Below are positions 1 to 12,789 of a stretch of 64,000 nucleotides of DNA, piece after piece. The notes below the pieces were generated by a model. That model saw nothing but the letters and a program-made list of their open reading frames with translations, had not been told where the DNA came from and searched no databases. A program made the translations under genes and the position numbers. The DNA comes from Protonemura montana (Eukaryota > Arthropoda > Insecta > Plecoptera > Nemouridae). Where the stretch lies: positions 15,427,021 to 15,491,020 of the forward strand of contig OX387602.1 of the NCBI GenBank assembly GCA_947568835.1, read 5' to 3'. The number at the start of each line of letters is the position of its first letter. The first letter of the stretch is position 1.

Positions 1-72
1 GACTCAACAAAATCAATTTCATTTGCAAATCCAACAACACACTTGCATGCTATTGCGCTGAAAATAACTCAC

Positions 73-2511
73 GCTCGAGTTGAGGTCTGTCTGTAGGAGT
101 GGGCCAGACTTCACTTCGGTAACTTTGTAAGTGCCGTCCTCGTCCGAGCAGTGGTACAGTTTGACCGAGCCACGAGCTTTGTTCTCGGTCTGCTCGTCTT
201 CTCCAGCCTCCTCGGCAGTCTTGAGGGCCGAACGGTCAGAGAGCTTGAGGAACTGCTCGAAAGCAGCCTGTTCGGACTTGGGCAGCTCCTTCTCTTTGCC
301 GTCCTCGAGGAACACGATCGCTCCAGCGTCGTGCTCGTCCTTCATACGCTGAGCGGTTCGGGCGCCCTAGATCCACAATTCGATATTAAACATCAAAGCA
401 ACTCAGAAAATGTACATGTAAATTTGTGTAGATTGTGTGGGATATGTACATCCCAATAGTTCGATTTAAGAATGAATTTTATTTCATACCAAAACATGTT
501 CGGTTATTCAGATATTCTAACACTGACGAGACCTATACGTTCATTTACTCGCAGTATAGCTCTGTTAAGCGATCTCAGCATCTCATTGACTACTAAAAGT
601 TGAATCTGCCATTGCACCTAATGACCATCTTAGAAAAAATTGCGTAAACTTTTTTCCAACTCCAAGACTTGTAATCAAAGCAGTAATTTTTTTATTTGAT
701 TTATTTGCTAATTTTCCTGTGCTTTGGTTTTTTGGTCATTACCTGTTCTAGTTAATTGTTTCTTTATTTATATTTAAGTCTCAAAAATAAAAGAATCCGC
801 ACGTAAAATATAAGCTGTAGGAGTTGGGCGAATCACAGGTTGTCAGTTATATGAGAAAATAAAAAAAAATCACGAAAGTTAACAAAGTTTGTCACAAGTT
901 TTAAAAAATATAAAAAACGAATAAGACCTAGGGCTAGTTAGCGTCATTTAGAAATAAGGAACAGCATTTGCAATTGGTATCAGATATATATTTTCCACGC
1001 AATTTCCACGAGATTTTCCCATATGTCATACCTGCACTTTCTCGGCATGGTTGGCCTGCTTGCCGACCCAGACGAAGACGATATCCTTGGTGTCGAGCAC
1101 GAAGATGTCGCCGCTGTTGAAGTGCTCCCAGCTGATGGTAGGCATCTGCGTGACGGTGGGGTTCTTGCGGCCCTTAACGCGGTAGAGACGAGGCTCGTAC
1201 TCATCGGTGACCGTGTTGAAGCCGGACACCACGCCTCCCTTCATCGTCCTGCAGAGATATCGCGTCGAGAGGTTAGAGCACATTTCAACAAGGCAATCTG
1301 AGCGACAGCCAAGCAGTTCAACCTTAGCGAAAGTAATGAGGAACCTGTTGATCTCAGGTTTAACTATTCTGCCCACCAAACATTCCAAAACACTATTTTA
1401 TCCAATTTCGCATCTATAAAATTTTTATCTGATTATGAGGTACGCTCGGAATCCGAGTTAACATAGAATACATTCTTTCCTCTCAAGCACCGACATTTCT
1501 GAGACAGTCATGCGAATTGCTATATAATTCAGATTTTATCTTATTCTTGATCCTTATTTGGTTTCTTCAGACCACTTCAAGCTAGCTCACCTAAGACCGG
1601 TGGGGAAATATGCCTTGAATCTGTCTGATTCGTTTCCCTGCACCTCCCTGTGCTGGATCGGGTGGCCTCCCAGGAAGTCGTCCAGCTCCACGGTCTTGAT
1701 GGTAGCGACCCCCATCTCGTCGATGCTGGTAGCCTCTCCCAGCCAGAAGTGGATGTGGATCTCCAGTCCAGTCTTGGTCTCATGTGCCTGGAGAAAGCTT
1801 GCGTTATTAAGACTATTCCCTTCCGTTAGGTGTAATAGTGGTATGAACAATTGTATCCCAATGCTTAAAGAATAGTCCCACCAGGGAAATGATTACAGAA
1901 ATTCCATAAAGAGTCTAAAGGATATTGGTTAGAAAACCAATCTGGTATTTTGACGGTGAGGCTGCCACCAATTAATGTTTTCCCTACGTTGATCCTGGTA
2001 CCTCAGATGCTATTTTTCTGTGTTTTTCACTACCGTACTCGAAAAATATCCTGTTTAAATTCAAATGGCTCCTTCATCTATTTCAATCATTGTCTTCCGT
2101 GGCCCTCCTAGCAAATCATTATATTTTATCACTTGCAGCTTGTGTGAATTCCCACGAAAACATTTAATTGAGAAGCAGTTTCATTCGATTTCAATCGTTC
2201 ATACCTTGGTGTCCACCCCAGAAGGGGTTCCATGTTCCGATGCGGCGTAAATGATGTAAGAGTCACCGTCGTAGAAGTTTCCATACTGGTCTTTTGGCAG
2301 CGGAGCCAATTCCATTTTCTATACAACGGGAGCAAAAAAAACTGAGTTGTTAAAAAAAATGCATCTCACGTTTATCTCTTAAAATGCACGAAAGTGCATG
2401 CAAAAAGCAAGCCGAAAGCCAGCCGTGGCTGATTACCTCGACACGCCATATGAGGAATGCAGTCGAGTTCTTTGGGATGCTCTTGAACGCGGGGTCGACG
2501 ATTTGTGCCAT
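73..2511 (-). CDS. villin/gelsolin-family actin-binding protein, N-terminal part (runs off left edge)
   Basis: Calcium-regulated actin severing/capping protein of the gelsolin-villin superfamily, acting in the cytoplasm. Exons in transcript order: 2437-2547 (coding from ATG 2511), 2205-2318, 1591-1787, 1032-1248, 73-366. All junctions are GT..AG and keep frame, giving the first 299 residues. Gelsolin repeat 1 is clear: the opening [15 protein letters not shown] with FLIWRVE, then [19 protein letters not shown], the actin-contact block [41 protein letters not shown], and [21 protein letters not shown]. The last exon enters the linker to repeat 2 (ending LLQTDLNSS), where the gene leaves the window, so the number of repeats and any villin headpiece are unseen. 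The start could be different: an in-frame reading continues upstream of MAQ in the same exon, but the CAG acceptor at 2548 and the match of MAQ to family N-termini favour it. Villin, advillin and gelsolin cannot be told apart from this part alone. Confidence 0.88.
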
Positions 2512-2547
2512 TACGCTGAAATTGTTGCACTCAGCTCTCTTGGCGAA

Positions 2548-5500
2548 CTGAAAAAATGAACACAGAATTTTCAATTTAAAATTACACGATCAGAAATTGT
2601 TCGGCCACTTCCATGAAGGCATCGTTTTTGTTTTCTCTCTACAACAGATAGTACACGGTACACAATACCAACAACTCTCAGGAAATTGATTCAGCTAAAA
2701 AAATTGGTACAACACGCAGGTCAAGTAAACGTGTATCGCCGCTGCATACGATCTAACTATATATGAAAGATTACAATTTTTTTCGCTATAAAACTAACGG
2801 TAGTAAGCAAAAATAATAAAACGACAGGCTGATTTCAACCAGGCGTATACCTTATTGTAGTTTAGCAGTCAAGTGTGCCAAGTAACGACTGATCACGGGA
2901 TGATGATAGCGCTATCGATTCTAGTTCTACCTCCAAGTCTGTCCAGGTAGACCACTGTCGCTATCTTATCACGATCAATTAATAAAAAGCCTGTAGCCTA
3001 TCACGTAATTACCATTTGGACAAGGTTACAACAGCCGAATATAATATGGACATCGAAAAATTCACGCACTTTCCTAAGCCTATATATGGATAACGATTTT
3101 CGATAATGGTCGATATATCAATTGTTTAAGTGTTTGTGACAAGAAGGACTGAACCAACGTTTATGGAATTTGTTTGAAAATAATTATCAAATGCTGATAG
3201 AAGAGACAACTGATTTGCTCGAATGCGTCATCGATTTTGCTGTCGAACATGACAGTGACATCACCTAGTTGCAACTCTGTTAAGAGATAACAAATCTATT
3301 TAATCCAGATCAATAACGCGATCAATTAAATAATTCCTGCGTGAAACTCATGAAGATGATCTCAAGAAATCCTCTACCGAATACTGAACCCGACGCAAGG
3401 ACAAGGAATGTGATATCATTTTATAGATTCTCATATGTTATGCAATTAATTCTGCTTAAGGTCAACATGTTGGGTCAACATCGTGCAATATCCGACAACA
3501 TTCGCAAATAATCTTCACATGGGTCTGTCGGGTATAAATCACGCTGTTTGGTTTCTTTACCTCGTTAAGGGTTTTGTAAAACGACATGACTTGTACATGA
3601 ATTTTGAGAAGTTTTGTTTCGAAATAGTTTGGAAACTCGTGACACGTTCGCTGAGCCGGCCCTCAACGCGCTCGCTGCTATGGTTACTGCTATTTAGCGC
3701 AATCGCAATTGTTAAATGCATTTCTGTCTACCGTCACCACTAGATCCATGGTATCATTACATTCGAGCGCAATTCTTTGACAAGTTTTTTAATAGGCACA
3801 GTTTTCTCTATTTTTGTGCTTGGTAATACTGGTTCCACTAATCATAGTTTATTACATAGTTTATTATCTAATCAGAAACACATTCTATAAGACCGCTATG
3901 AATTATAATAGATGTGTAAGATAATTTAATAACAATAATTATTTCAGTCTCTCTTGTTATCTTTGATAACATGCACCTATTAGCGATTATTGGCCTAGTT
4001 AGTTTTAAAGATCACACTACTTTATAGTGAATGCCCCATGCTACAGAGTTGTATGATTATATTTTCATACCTTACGTGTGTTGGCTTTGAAATACGAGTC
4101 AAGTCAAAGTAATTGAACGGTTATTTCTCTTAACAGCATTGAGTGCATCACTGGTTACAGTTAACCTACGTTTAAAACAACATGTTAAACTCGTTCGACC
4201 ACAAGCTGTGCTCCTAGCACTGCAAAAATACTACTGAGAATAAAATGCACTTTTTTCGAATGTCATGTTTCCATTCGCTCATTTGCATGTAGAACCCGTA
4301 ACATAATTTAAGCTAAAAATATTTGTTTACCCTAGTTTTGCTATCAGCAGGCAGAAAGATAGCAAAGATATGAAACAAAATACGCGATATTGGTCACCGT
4401 GGTGTGTTTTTTTAGCCATAGCTTCAATCTGGACTGCTTATCGGTTGTCATTGAAATTTATCGCAAATCAGGAGGTGAAATACCTTTTTAAAATTTCTTA
4501 CACCAACTCATTCAAACAACATTCCACTGAAAATCGATTTTGAAAACCATCTTGCTAATGCAAAACATGTCCAATCTTTCTTAATTATCGAATAGTTTTT
4601 AAGTATGTCGATTCTTAATAACGATTGATCTTATTTGACTGTACATTTGATTATTATTAGGTACTTTAATACCCTCTTAAAAATATCCAACCCTACATGT
4701 ATAGAATAAACACTTTTCCTAAATTGCATCCTCGTAAGTAACAGCAACGACGAATCACCTGTATTTTTTGGCCCATGTTGTCTGTGTAACACTAACACCT
4801 CCTCGTATATTCAAAGCAGCTTTGACCGGCACATCCCAACCCAACACGAGGTGTCGCCGCTCTGCAGACTCGGAGGAAACTGTCACGCCTGTCACCCTCA
4901 CGCAGTGTTACTCTCGCGGCTTCACATGCCACAATTGTGTGCCGACAAACGATTACACAGCGACAACTTTATGCAAATAATCACGCGACGGTTTCCCACT
5001 AGCGAACAAAACCCGTCCCAGAATGAGTCAGTCCTTCAACTTCTTCCTAGTGCGACACTCCTGTGTATCGGTGATCAGATACCGCGTCACGTTTATGATT
5101 GAACACTTCAATTAGTAAATTCGAATTTAAAATGTGACATTCTTAGACGAGCACTTCACGAAAGGGCTCAGTAAGACCTCCACACCCACAAGACTCAAAG
5201 TTCAGCTTGGCTCCGAGCAGCACCCTCTCCTATTCCTTCCTGGTAGAGTCCCGAGTCCCGACTGAGGAAGGCTCGGTCTCCCAACGAATGCTTACCGCTT
5301 TCGAGAGTGTGAGAGCAAAAACACCGGAACAGAACAAGGACGCCTGCAGCTCAACAATAGACATTATAATACCTTAACGCCAGGGACGCACAAAGCGAGG
5401 AGATGACTACTATATCTTGATTGAAAAATAAAGCCAGCGGACTGAATTTCATTTGTGTGTGTTTGTCGGGGCTACGAAAAAAGGTCTTGTTTTAATAGCT

Positions 5501-7667
5501 TTGGGGCAATTCGCGCACTAGCTCAAGCCATTGTGGTGAAAATGACGCCAATTAAAGTCAAAAATAAAAGCTAAATAATTGCCAATAGGGTCGGGCAACC
5601 GTGTTGGCGTCGGCAAAGAGCTAGCCTTTAAAAAACGCGTGTAATTGGTGCGTGCTGTGCGTAATCCAACGCGGTCACAGTCAATAAATGCCATTTCATG
5701 GAACATCAGAATCACTTGCTTAAAAAACAATGAAAAAACATTTGGTCACAAAAATTTTTTTTCGCGGCTTCATATAAAACGAGGCATGTTAGGTAATTTG
5801 CACATCCCTGGGTGTTCACAGTCAATGATGCGCTTAGACGGGGCAGCCGAAACGCCGTTGGAGTGTAGCGAACGACCGCGACTTCCCACTTGGAAACCGC
5901 TGCGCACCGCTGCACACCACATTTCGCCGCACCGTGCACTCCTCGACCGACCGGTAAAACCTTTCCGTGTTCCTCTGCCGATCTTTGATAGATAATGCTA
6001 CGAAATTATTGTGATTGCAACGCGGAAATGCCAGCGCTAGATCGTTTGTTCTTTGAAAGTGCGGGTGGATTTGGCTTAAAATACTTTTGTACCTTTTCAG
6101 CGCGTTCAAGTCTTTCAGAAATGCTGATTTGTAGCTTTATGTAGCAGTTACTTTTGTTGAATCTTGTTTTTCATTGAAAATCACCTACCGTGAAAATGTT
6201 CGGAATGTATAGGTACGTTATTTTGTAAGTTAATGTGATTTTTCATTTTCGCTTTCAAATCTGCCTACCTTATTGTACCAAAATCTTCAATCGCGACTAA
6301 ACCGCGTGTTATAGACGATTTAGAGATCCGTGTGACATTTTCATGCCTAAAACCATCAGGTTGAAACATTTTGAACTCCAGAATATGAAACATGAAAGCA
6401 CACAATTCTCTTGCGTCATTATAGGATACATTTTCAACCTTTTTTTAACTGTAAATTGTCTAAGTAGGAACGTTCCTCTCAGTTCCGCCAGCCACGAAGC
6501 ATATCCTGTGTTGTGTGTTCAAGTGCCCTGCCCCGAGAAATGATGTCCAACAATACAAATAATTGCAGGTTTGTTGGAAAGCTCGCAAGACTGACAGTCC
6601 AGTGGCCGATCAGTGCCACACCTAGAATAATGATTCTATATTTCAGATAGTAACAAAAACTTGTCACGGGACATTTGCGGGCGGACCCTTGAAACAAAGT
6701 TACGCCATTGTAATCACATCGAGATTTGAGAGATTATAAAGATAATATTTCATTTTCTAAGATATGACAAGTATAGATTCATTGAATTCAATACTTTAAT
6801 TGAAAATGTATTGAATGTTTTTATTTGTACCTCGTCAAAAATAACTGGAGCGATATTTTAATATTATATTTTCACTTAATTTTCGTATTTACAGAATATC
6901 ATGGTGCTCAATGATAAACAGGCTAAAACAAATATCCCATGCCGAAGATAATTATATCAACAACTTTATGACCTACCACCCTCTGAAATTGACACGATGA
7001 AAAAGATTTAGTCTTTTCGCTAATCTAAAGGACATAAACTTACAACAATTACTTACTTGATCGGAGTGCGCAAAGTGTGAATGAAGATGCTGTGACGGTC
7101 GGACGGTCACCAGAACTTGCGACTAGCGAAAGGCCCGCTAATTAAGTGGATGTGGCTTTCGCACCTGCCCAAGTGCTACCCACCATTCGACGAAGTCTTA
7201 TCAGCTCTCATTCAGATATCGGACGTTATCACATCCCTACCAGCCGATGCTGCAACTAATCATGTTGCAACGTGCAACGTATAATTGTCAATTAATCGAT
7301 TATGTCGGAGAATTGCATTTCATGTGCCCTTATTCTCCCGAGTCCGACTCCGACCCAACCCATGGTAGATCCGCAATGGTATCTTTGAGATTTGAGAGAT
7401 AAATCTTTTTTGATGAATAGTGTTGGGCTTAATGATGTTAATGGTTCAATGCAGGCAGGGGGGACTGTTCTTCTCCATACTACCAATGGTAGGAAGTTAG
7501 ACGAACTAAGAATAAGACGTAGCAAATGAAACAGACATGACTGGATAGAGGCATGGTAGCCCAGCATTGTTCTGGGGACGAGTTTTTCGTTCTTAAAATT
7601 AACATCATCGAGTTACTGCAATCGCACACGGTAGCGCTGTAGTAGCCTAATCAAGTTAACTCAAGGA
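2548..7667. other. intergenic/upstream region of the villin-like gene, no coding sequence recognised
   Basis: I see no protein-coding exon here. It probably contains the promoter and one or more 5' untranslated exons of the villin-like gene. Supporting hints are splice-donor-like sites on the minus strand (a good TCAA|GTAAGT at 7056-7057, weaker ones near 2850 and 6275) and a CpG-richer patch at about 5830-5960 that could be a promoter. None is decisive. The rest is AT-rich sequence without recognised repeats. Confidence 0.4.
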
Positions 7668-7678
7668 GATGTACAAGT

Positions 7679-8090
7679 TTTATTATTCTTATTATTATTT
7701 GTGGTGTTTAACGACGCACTGTTTTAACATCTGGCCATGCGGCACTGGTCTAATGGCGTCGGTGAATGAGTGGATGATGATGAGGATGATGATGAACTTA
7801 ACCTATCCTAGAAAGGAGGAGGGGAAAGCCGGAGCCGGCACGTAGCTTACTCCTGTCGAAGAGCACCAAGGGACCACCGGCTTAACGTCCCTTCCGAAGG
7901 ACGCAAACAACAGGATTGATAAGCAAGGCGAGTGAAGTTGCTGTACTAACTTTCATCCCTCCAACCTCTCTTCCGAACAGAACTGGTCATGTGTTGATGG
8001 TCACCCATCCAATACCTGACTCAGCGCAGTGTGGCTTAACTTCGGTGATTTAACGAGAACCGGTGTTTCCAACATGTCAAACCGTTCGGT
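7679..8090 (-). mobile_element. 5S rRNA-derived SINE (SINE3-like), full length
   Basis: On the minus strand the element starts at 8090 with about 100 bases resembling 5S rRNA: the blocks CACCGGTTCTCGT, ATCACCGAAGTTAAGC and TTGGATGGGTGACC occur in 5S order and spacing, which includes the internal RNA polymerase III promoter. A body follows with a conserved-looking block (GACGTTAAGCCGGTGGTCCC, about 7867-7890), a short ATC-rich stretch near 7770-7795, and a tail of TTA/TAA-type repeats ending at about 7680. An 11-bp perfect target-site duplication, GATGTACAAGT, flanks it at 7668-7678 and 8091-8101, as expected of LINE-mediated retrotransposition. The perfect duplication implies a fairly recent insertion. 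The partner LINE is not identifiable here. Confidence 0.85.
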
Positions 8091-8449
8091 GATGTACAAG
8101 TAAATATGACAGTTAAGAAAAGATGAAGCAGATCACCCTCCATTAAAGTTGCTATGTTCGTGGAGTCAATACTTCTTGGGCACAGGCGGCGCAATTCTAT
8201 TTCTTAAAAGATCAGAATTTCGAGGGTGCATCATGGCCATGGACGGGTACTACACCTAGTATATAAACACACATTTCTCATCAGGTAATGAAGTGATATT
8301 CGTGAACTGATGATTCGATAGGTTCAGAGCGTACATTTTTTAAGAACATTTCGGATTTATAAAAGAGGACCGGCACATGTCAGAATGTAGAATGATGAAT
8401 CACATGATAGAATGTCAGAATGTCTCGATGCGATTCAACCAGGGTTGGT

Positions 8450-9062
8450 ATGGACGGTAACACGGGTTACCCATATTCTTTTCTCTATAGGTAGTAGGTA
8501 GGTAACTACCAGATAGTTACCGACCGATTACAGATATATCGACATTTTATTAATTGCTCAACTAGTACTCGATCTCCCCATAGATATTCTCTAGATATCC
8601 TCGAGGGGCTAGCCGTACACTTAACAAGGGTTCCCGTTCAACCATACTTGTGTCCCAGATTGAGGTACAGGAGCTGGCTGGCTCTTCTTGTCGGTCTGCT
8701 TTGAAGCCTAGGCTTCTGCGTAAACTAGACGATTCTATCTCCAAAATTGACCTACTTATTAAACTTTTAAGAATTTTTTATTTTTTAAGAAATTTTGACT
8801 TTGGTAATTTTTTTTGATATTTTCCGATGGTCATTTTTTGTCCGGGTTTATGACATGAGTTGTGTCATGGCGTTAGGCACATAATATCAAAATTTCAGCT
8901 TTATATAACACCGAATACGGACATGCTCCTTTTTGCCGTCGATATTCCTCGACAATTAGTAACATCGCGTTAGATCGTGGCAACCATTTTTTGGGAGACT
9001 GAGTGCGATCCATACCTGGTGTTGATAGCCGGGACTCAGATCGTAGAGCGAGACCTAGCTTC
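8450..9062. repeat. dispersed repeat family R1, copy 1
   Basis: This stretch shares long blocks with 10716-11100. They include TTTTATTAATTGCTCAA followed by ACTACTCGAT/AGTACTCGAT, then a block ending in CCATACTT, and further on CGCGTTAGATCGTGGCAACC with GCTGAGTGCGATCCA (GACTGAGTGCGATCCA in this copy). The order of blocks is the same in both, but this copy carries extra AT-rich sequence at about 8750-8960. No open reading frame or terminal repeat was found, so its class is unknown. Confidence 0.6.
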
Positions 9063-9386
9063 TGCTGAGACTGATCGTCAAAAATGCTAATTTTCATTTG
9101 TTGTTGAAGAAGGATTAGACTTAGGGAACAACGGAAATCTTTTTTGGAAATATTTCCTCCGCTTGCCTAACTGAACTTCCCATGTTGCGCTTTCTAACAA
9201 AGTTCAGTACAACGTACATTTTTGAAGAATATTCTGGTGTGCTAAAAATAAATCTTTTATCTGCTATTTACTCGATTGTTATACATTCTACCTGAAAGGT
9301 AGGGTCATTAAATAGATGGAAAATTTTGTAAGTTTCCTCAATTTTTCCTCGCATTTCGTGACTTTGTTTTTTGTCTTTCTGAGAAT

Positions 9387-9550
9387 CTCAAATAACCTGG
9401 ACAGAGAATAGGATCCAGTTAGCTGATCTCAAATAACCTGGATAGAGCATAGGATCCAGTCAGCTGATCTCAAACAGCCTGGATAGAGCACAAGATCCAG
9501 CCAGTTGATCTCAAACAACCTGGATAGAGCATAGGATCCAGCCCGCCGGC
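9387..9550. repeat. minisatellite array 1: four 41-bp units
   Basis: Four consecutive units of exactly 41 bases (9387-9427, 9428-9468, 9469-9509, 9510-9550), each beginning CTCAAATAAC or CTCAAACARC and containing CTGGAYAGAG and GGATCCAG (AGATCCAG in unit 3). The last unit diverges in its final ten bases where it meets the second array. Confidence 0.9.
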
Positions 9551-9729
9551 TGTCAGCACCAAGCTTTCTCTTTAAGGTGAGGCAAGGGTCATTTCAGCCC
9601 CGGAATCTCCCTTCTGGGTGAAGCAAGATTAATGTCAGCACCGAGTTCGACCTTAAAGGTAAGGCAAAGTTCATGTCATCACCGGGATCTACCTTATAGG
9701 TGAGGTAATGTTTATTTCAGCACCGGGCC
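9551..9729. repeat. minisatellite array 2: four and a bit 41-bp units of a different sequence
   Basis: Directly abuts array 1 without a gap. Units 9551-9591, 9592-9632, 9633-9673 and 9674-9714, plus a partial unit to 9729, share TKTCAKCMCC at the start and an AGGTRAGGYAA-like core (GGGTGAAGCAA in unit 2). They are also exactly 41 bases long and in register with array 1, although the sequences are largely different. Confidence 0.85.
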
Positions 9730-9929
9730 TTGCCAAGGACGGCTGGTCTACTCTAGGACGTTACCGCTAAAACTTGTGATCGTCTGGCGACAAAATAAAG
9801 AACATTAAACAATAAATTAGGTTTTTACTTTGCTGCTAGGTTAAAGCAGCAGCAAATCAGATTCAGCAAATCACGAAGCAATCCATACATTTTAAAAGAA
9901 TTTTCGTACAAAAATAAACGTTACCCAAA

Positions 9930-10545
9930 ATAGATGTCAATAGAGGCAGAATTATGCAAGTAGGCTAATGAAACCGATTCGTTTTCTGCTAAACAGCCAA
10001 GGAAGATATTTAGGTCAATAATTACTATATTGAAAAAATGTCTTAGCCGCATGAACGCTAAACGGATCTCTGAAAGTATTTTTTCCAAAACCAAAAAGTG
10101 CCCCGTAATCGGGATGAGAACTTGGACCCTTTGCGAATGAAGCGAACATTCAGCCACTCGGCCACCAAGCCCTCTGCGAGTGTTTCGTTGACGTCATCAG
10201 CACCTGTAAGCAAATCTGGAATAAAAAATAATTCGTCGCGATAGCATCGCGACGTGGACGACAGCGTCGCCTGGTAGCCAGGCTGGAGCTAACCCAACCT
10301 GGAAAAATGATTTGAATAATTTTTTCTTGCTCTGGAGAATGAATGGTTTGATTTATAACAAAAACAAATCCGGGACTATGATCGAACGCGGTTCCCTCTG
10401 CCGAGAATTCCGTCACACAATCCGCACGACCCTTGTGAAGTTGGTGGGTTTTTTGGGATTCATAAACTGTTGAACTGTGACGACAGCGGCGAAGAATCCG
10501 AACAAATCTCGACCACTGCATCGATGATTTTCAATGAAAAAATTG
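9930..10545. repeat. composite dispersed repeat (family R2, copy 1) with tRNA-like segment
   Basis: Three parts recur elsewhere. 9935-10005 (starting near CAATAGAGGCAGAAT) recurs at about 12897-12965. A tRNA-like stretch at 10080-10170, which on the minus strand shows an A-box-like TGGCCGAGTGGCT and a B-box-like region near AAGTTCTCATCCC, recurs at 11430-11504. 10180-10545, with CTGGTAGCCAGGCTGG, CTGGAGAATGAAT and GGGATTCATAAACTGTTGAA, recurs at 11955-12347. The tRNA-like portion suggests a tRNA-derived SINE or a composite element. Confidence 0.6.
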
Positions 10546-10715
10546 AAAGTGAAAAATTGAAGGAAAATTAATTAAAGTGCTTTTATTTCTAGAGTGAATT
10601 GGTGGGCAGCACTCTTTGATCTTCCCCACAGAATGATTCCGTGTTGTATTCTGGATTGTATTTCAGCAACTTGTAATTCAGCACCACTTGCCGTCAAGAC
10701 TAACAGATTCAACCG

Positions 10716-11100
10716 GGTCTAGTATGGAGAGTAAAACGCGCGGTTGTTTTCAATTCGGCAGCTTGGATCATTAAGCAAGTATGTACACGGTAGTTACCGA
10801 CTGATCACTGATTTACCGACCTTTTATTAATTGCTCAATCACTACTCGATGTCTCAACAGAATTCTCTGGGGTAACGAAATGCACTTAACACGAGTTCCC
10901 ATTCAGCCATACTTAGTTAAGGACTAGACCCTGGGTGTCGCGTTTGAGTAACCGGAGTTTGATCGGCGCTCCTTGTCGATTGAACTCTGAAGGGTTCGCA
11001 TTTTCGCGTTAGATCGTGGCAACCATTTTTGGGAGGCTGAGTGCGATCCACAGCTCTGTTGTTGTGGATGGCCGGGTCTTAGCCTACGGGCGAATCTTTG
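10716..11100. repeat. dispersed repeat family R1, copy 2
   Basis: Second copy of the repeat at 8450-9062, more compact. It keeps the TTTTATTAATTGCTCAA block, a CACTTAACACGAGTTCCC block, and CGCGTTAGATCGTGGCAACC followed by GCTGAGTGCGATCCA. No coding capacity seen. Confidence 0.6.
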
Positions 11101-11429
11101 TCTCTCTAATACCTTGGAATGTAGTGTGGGTGGTAATGGTATTTGTGGTATGATTGATGGTATGGTATTTGGTGTGTAGTCATGTGTCTGTAGGTCATTT
11201 CTGTTTAGGTGTTAGTTTGTTTGAGTTTTATTCTTACTTTTGTATAATATTTTTGTTTTATTAACAATTATGTATATCTTTGTTCACACTTACATCTGTT
11301 CGTATAATTCTATGCGTATACGTAAACTATTTCTATGTTACTGACACATTAGTTACATTTAATAAATGTCTTATCAACATGGTCACTAAACAGATCACAG
11401 TAATTATTTTTTTCCATAAACAAAAAATT

Positions 11430-12350
11430 CTATGCTCTCGGGTTGAGAACTCGGACCCCCTGCTCTTGAAGCGAAGATTCAGCCGCCCGGCCACTCAGCG
11501 ATAACTGGTTACAGTTGTTTATTTTGTGCCTATAAATTGGTATGTGACAATGCCAGCCTGCGATAGCTGAGCGAGTAGTATTCGGTTACCGATCGATGTC
11601 CAATTTTAATTGATCAAGTTCTTTTGATACCCAACAGGTTGCGCTAACGATAACTCAACTAATTTCGCAGGCCTAACTCGACTGCGGGTTCGGTGATACT
11701 TGTTACGTCACCTGAGGACGAGTGATCCTCTCGAAACATTGGCTGGCTCACCACCAGTCGAGCCACGTCGTCTTGATCTCTGACGTCGGATCTTGGCTAA
11801 CGGTGGGAGCTCATTTGGGAATGGCCGACAGCTACTTGTCCGTCTCGCTGGAGGCAAGGGCAAGGTCTAACGCACGCATGCGTCGTGTGTGAGGTGCTTG
11901 CGATTCAAACCGTGAGGCTATGCATGATGCACTGTATTTCGAACAGACCCCCGCGGACGTGTCACTGCCATCGTCATCACCTGTACAGAAATTTAGATTC
12001 TGAAATAAATTTACTTTTTTACGGAATGCCCTTGGAGAGCATCGCGACGCCGTCGATAACGCCACCTGGTAGCCAGGCTGGAACTAACCCATCCTGGATA
12101 AAATATTTTTCCTGATCTGGAGAATGAATATTGATTTAAAAAAAAAAAAACTGGCGAGGACGCGGATCGAACGCAAGACCTTCTGCTCATGATTCCATCA
12201 CTCTGTACGCAGGACTACTCAAGCCGCTCTGAAAGTATGATGTTTTTTGGGATTGATAAACTGTTGAACCGTGAAGACAGCGGAAAAAAATCCGAACAAA
12301 TCTTAACCTGTACATCGATGATTTTCAATCAAAAAATATTTTGATCAATA
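11430..12350. repeat. composite dispersed repeat (family R2, copy 2) with tRNA-like segment
   Basis: Begins with the tRNA-like segment matching 10080-10170 (minus-strand A-box-like GAGTGGCCGGGCGGCT and B-box-like GAGTTCTCAACCC), continues through 11505-11950 that I do not see in copy 1, and ends with 11955-12347 matching 10180-10545. A second minus-strand B-box-like site, GCGTTCGATCCGCG, lies near 12155-12170. The interposed sequence may be a nested insertion. Confidence 0.5.
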
Positions 12351-12789
12351 TAATATTATTAGCTTCAATCTCGACCATCATCGAAAATCATAAAAATTAT
12401 TTTCCGAGTCTTGTTCAGGTTACTCATCCTTGCGCCATGGATGAACAAACTACCATTCAACACAACCATGCGTCCAAATAAAGCACGGAATTTGCAACGG
12501 ACTTCGAATCAGTCGCATTAGTCGACTCATCTGAGCCGCACTACACACGTGATTCGAATATTGCCGCCGCCGCCAGCGGCGAAGCACATTACTGCGCTTC
12601 ATCACACAGGCCAGGACCGCATGGGGAGAAACGCCGCCGGGCCTCCATGACATCACATTGGAATATTGGATCGGGTTGTAGTGCTTTAGTTTGACACTTT
12701 TGTTGCAATCAGCGCTACCTGATGGCAGAATCTGTCATTGTGTCATGTTCAGTGATTTTATGTCAGAGCGACTCGAGATTGGCGCAGCC

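Noticed and set aside
9387-9729. CRISPR array
   Set aside because: Units are contiguous with no unique spacers, and the host is a eukaryote; these are minisatellites.
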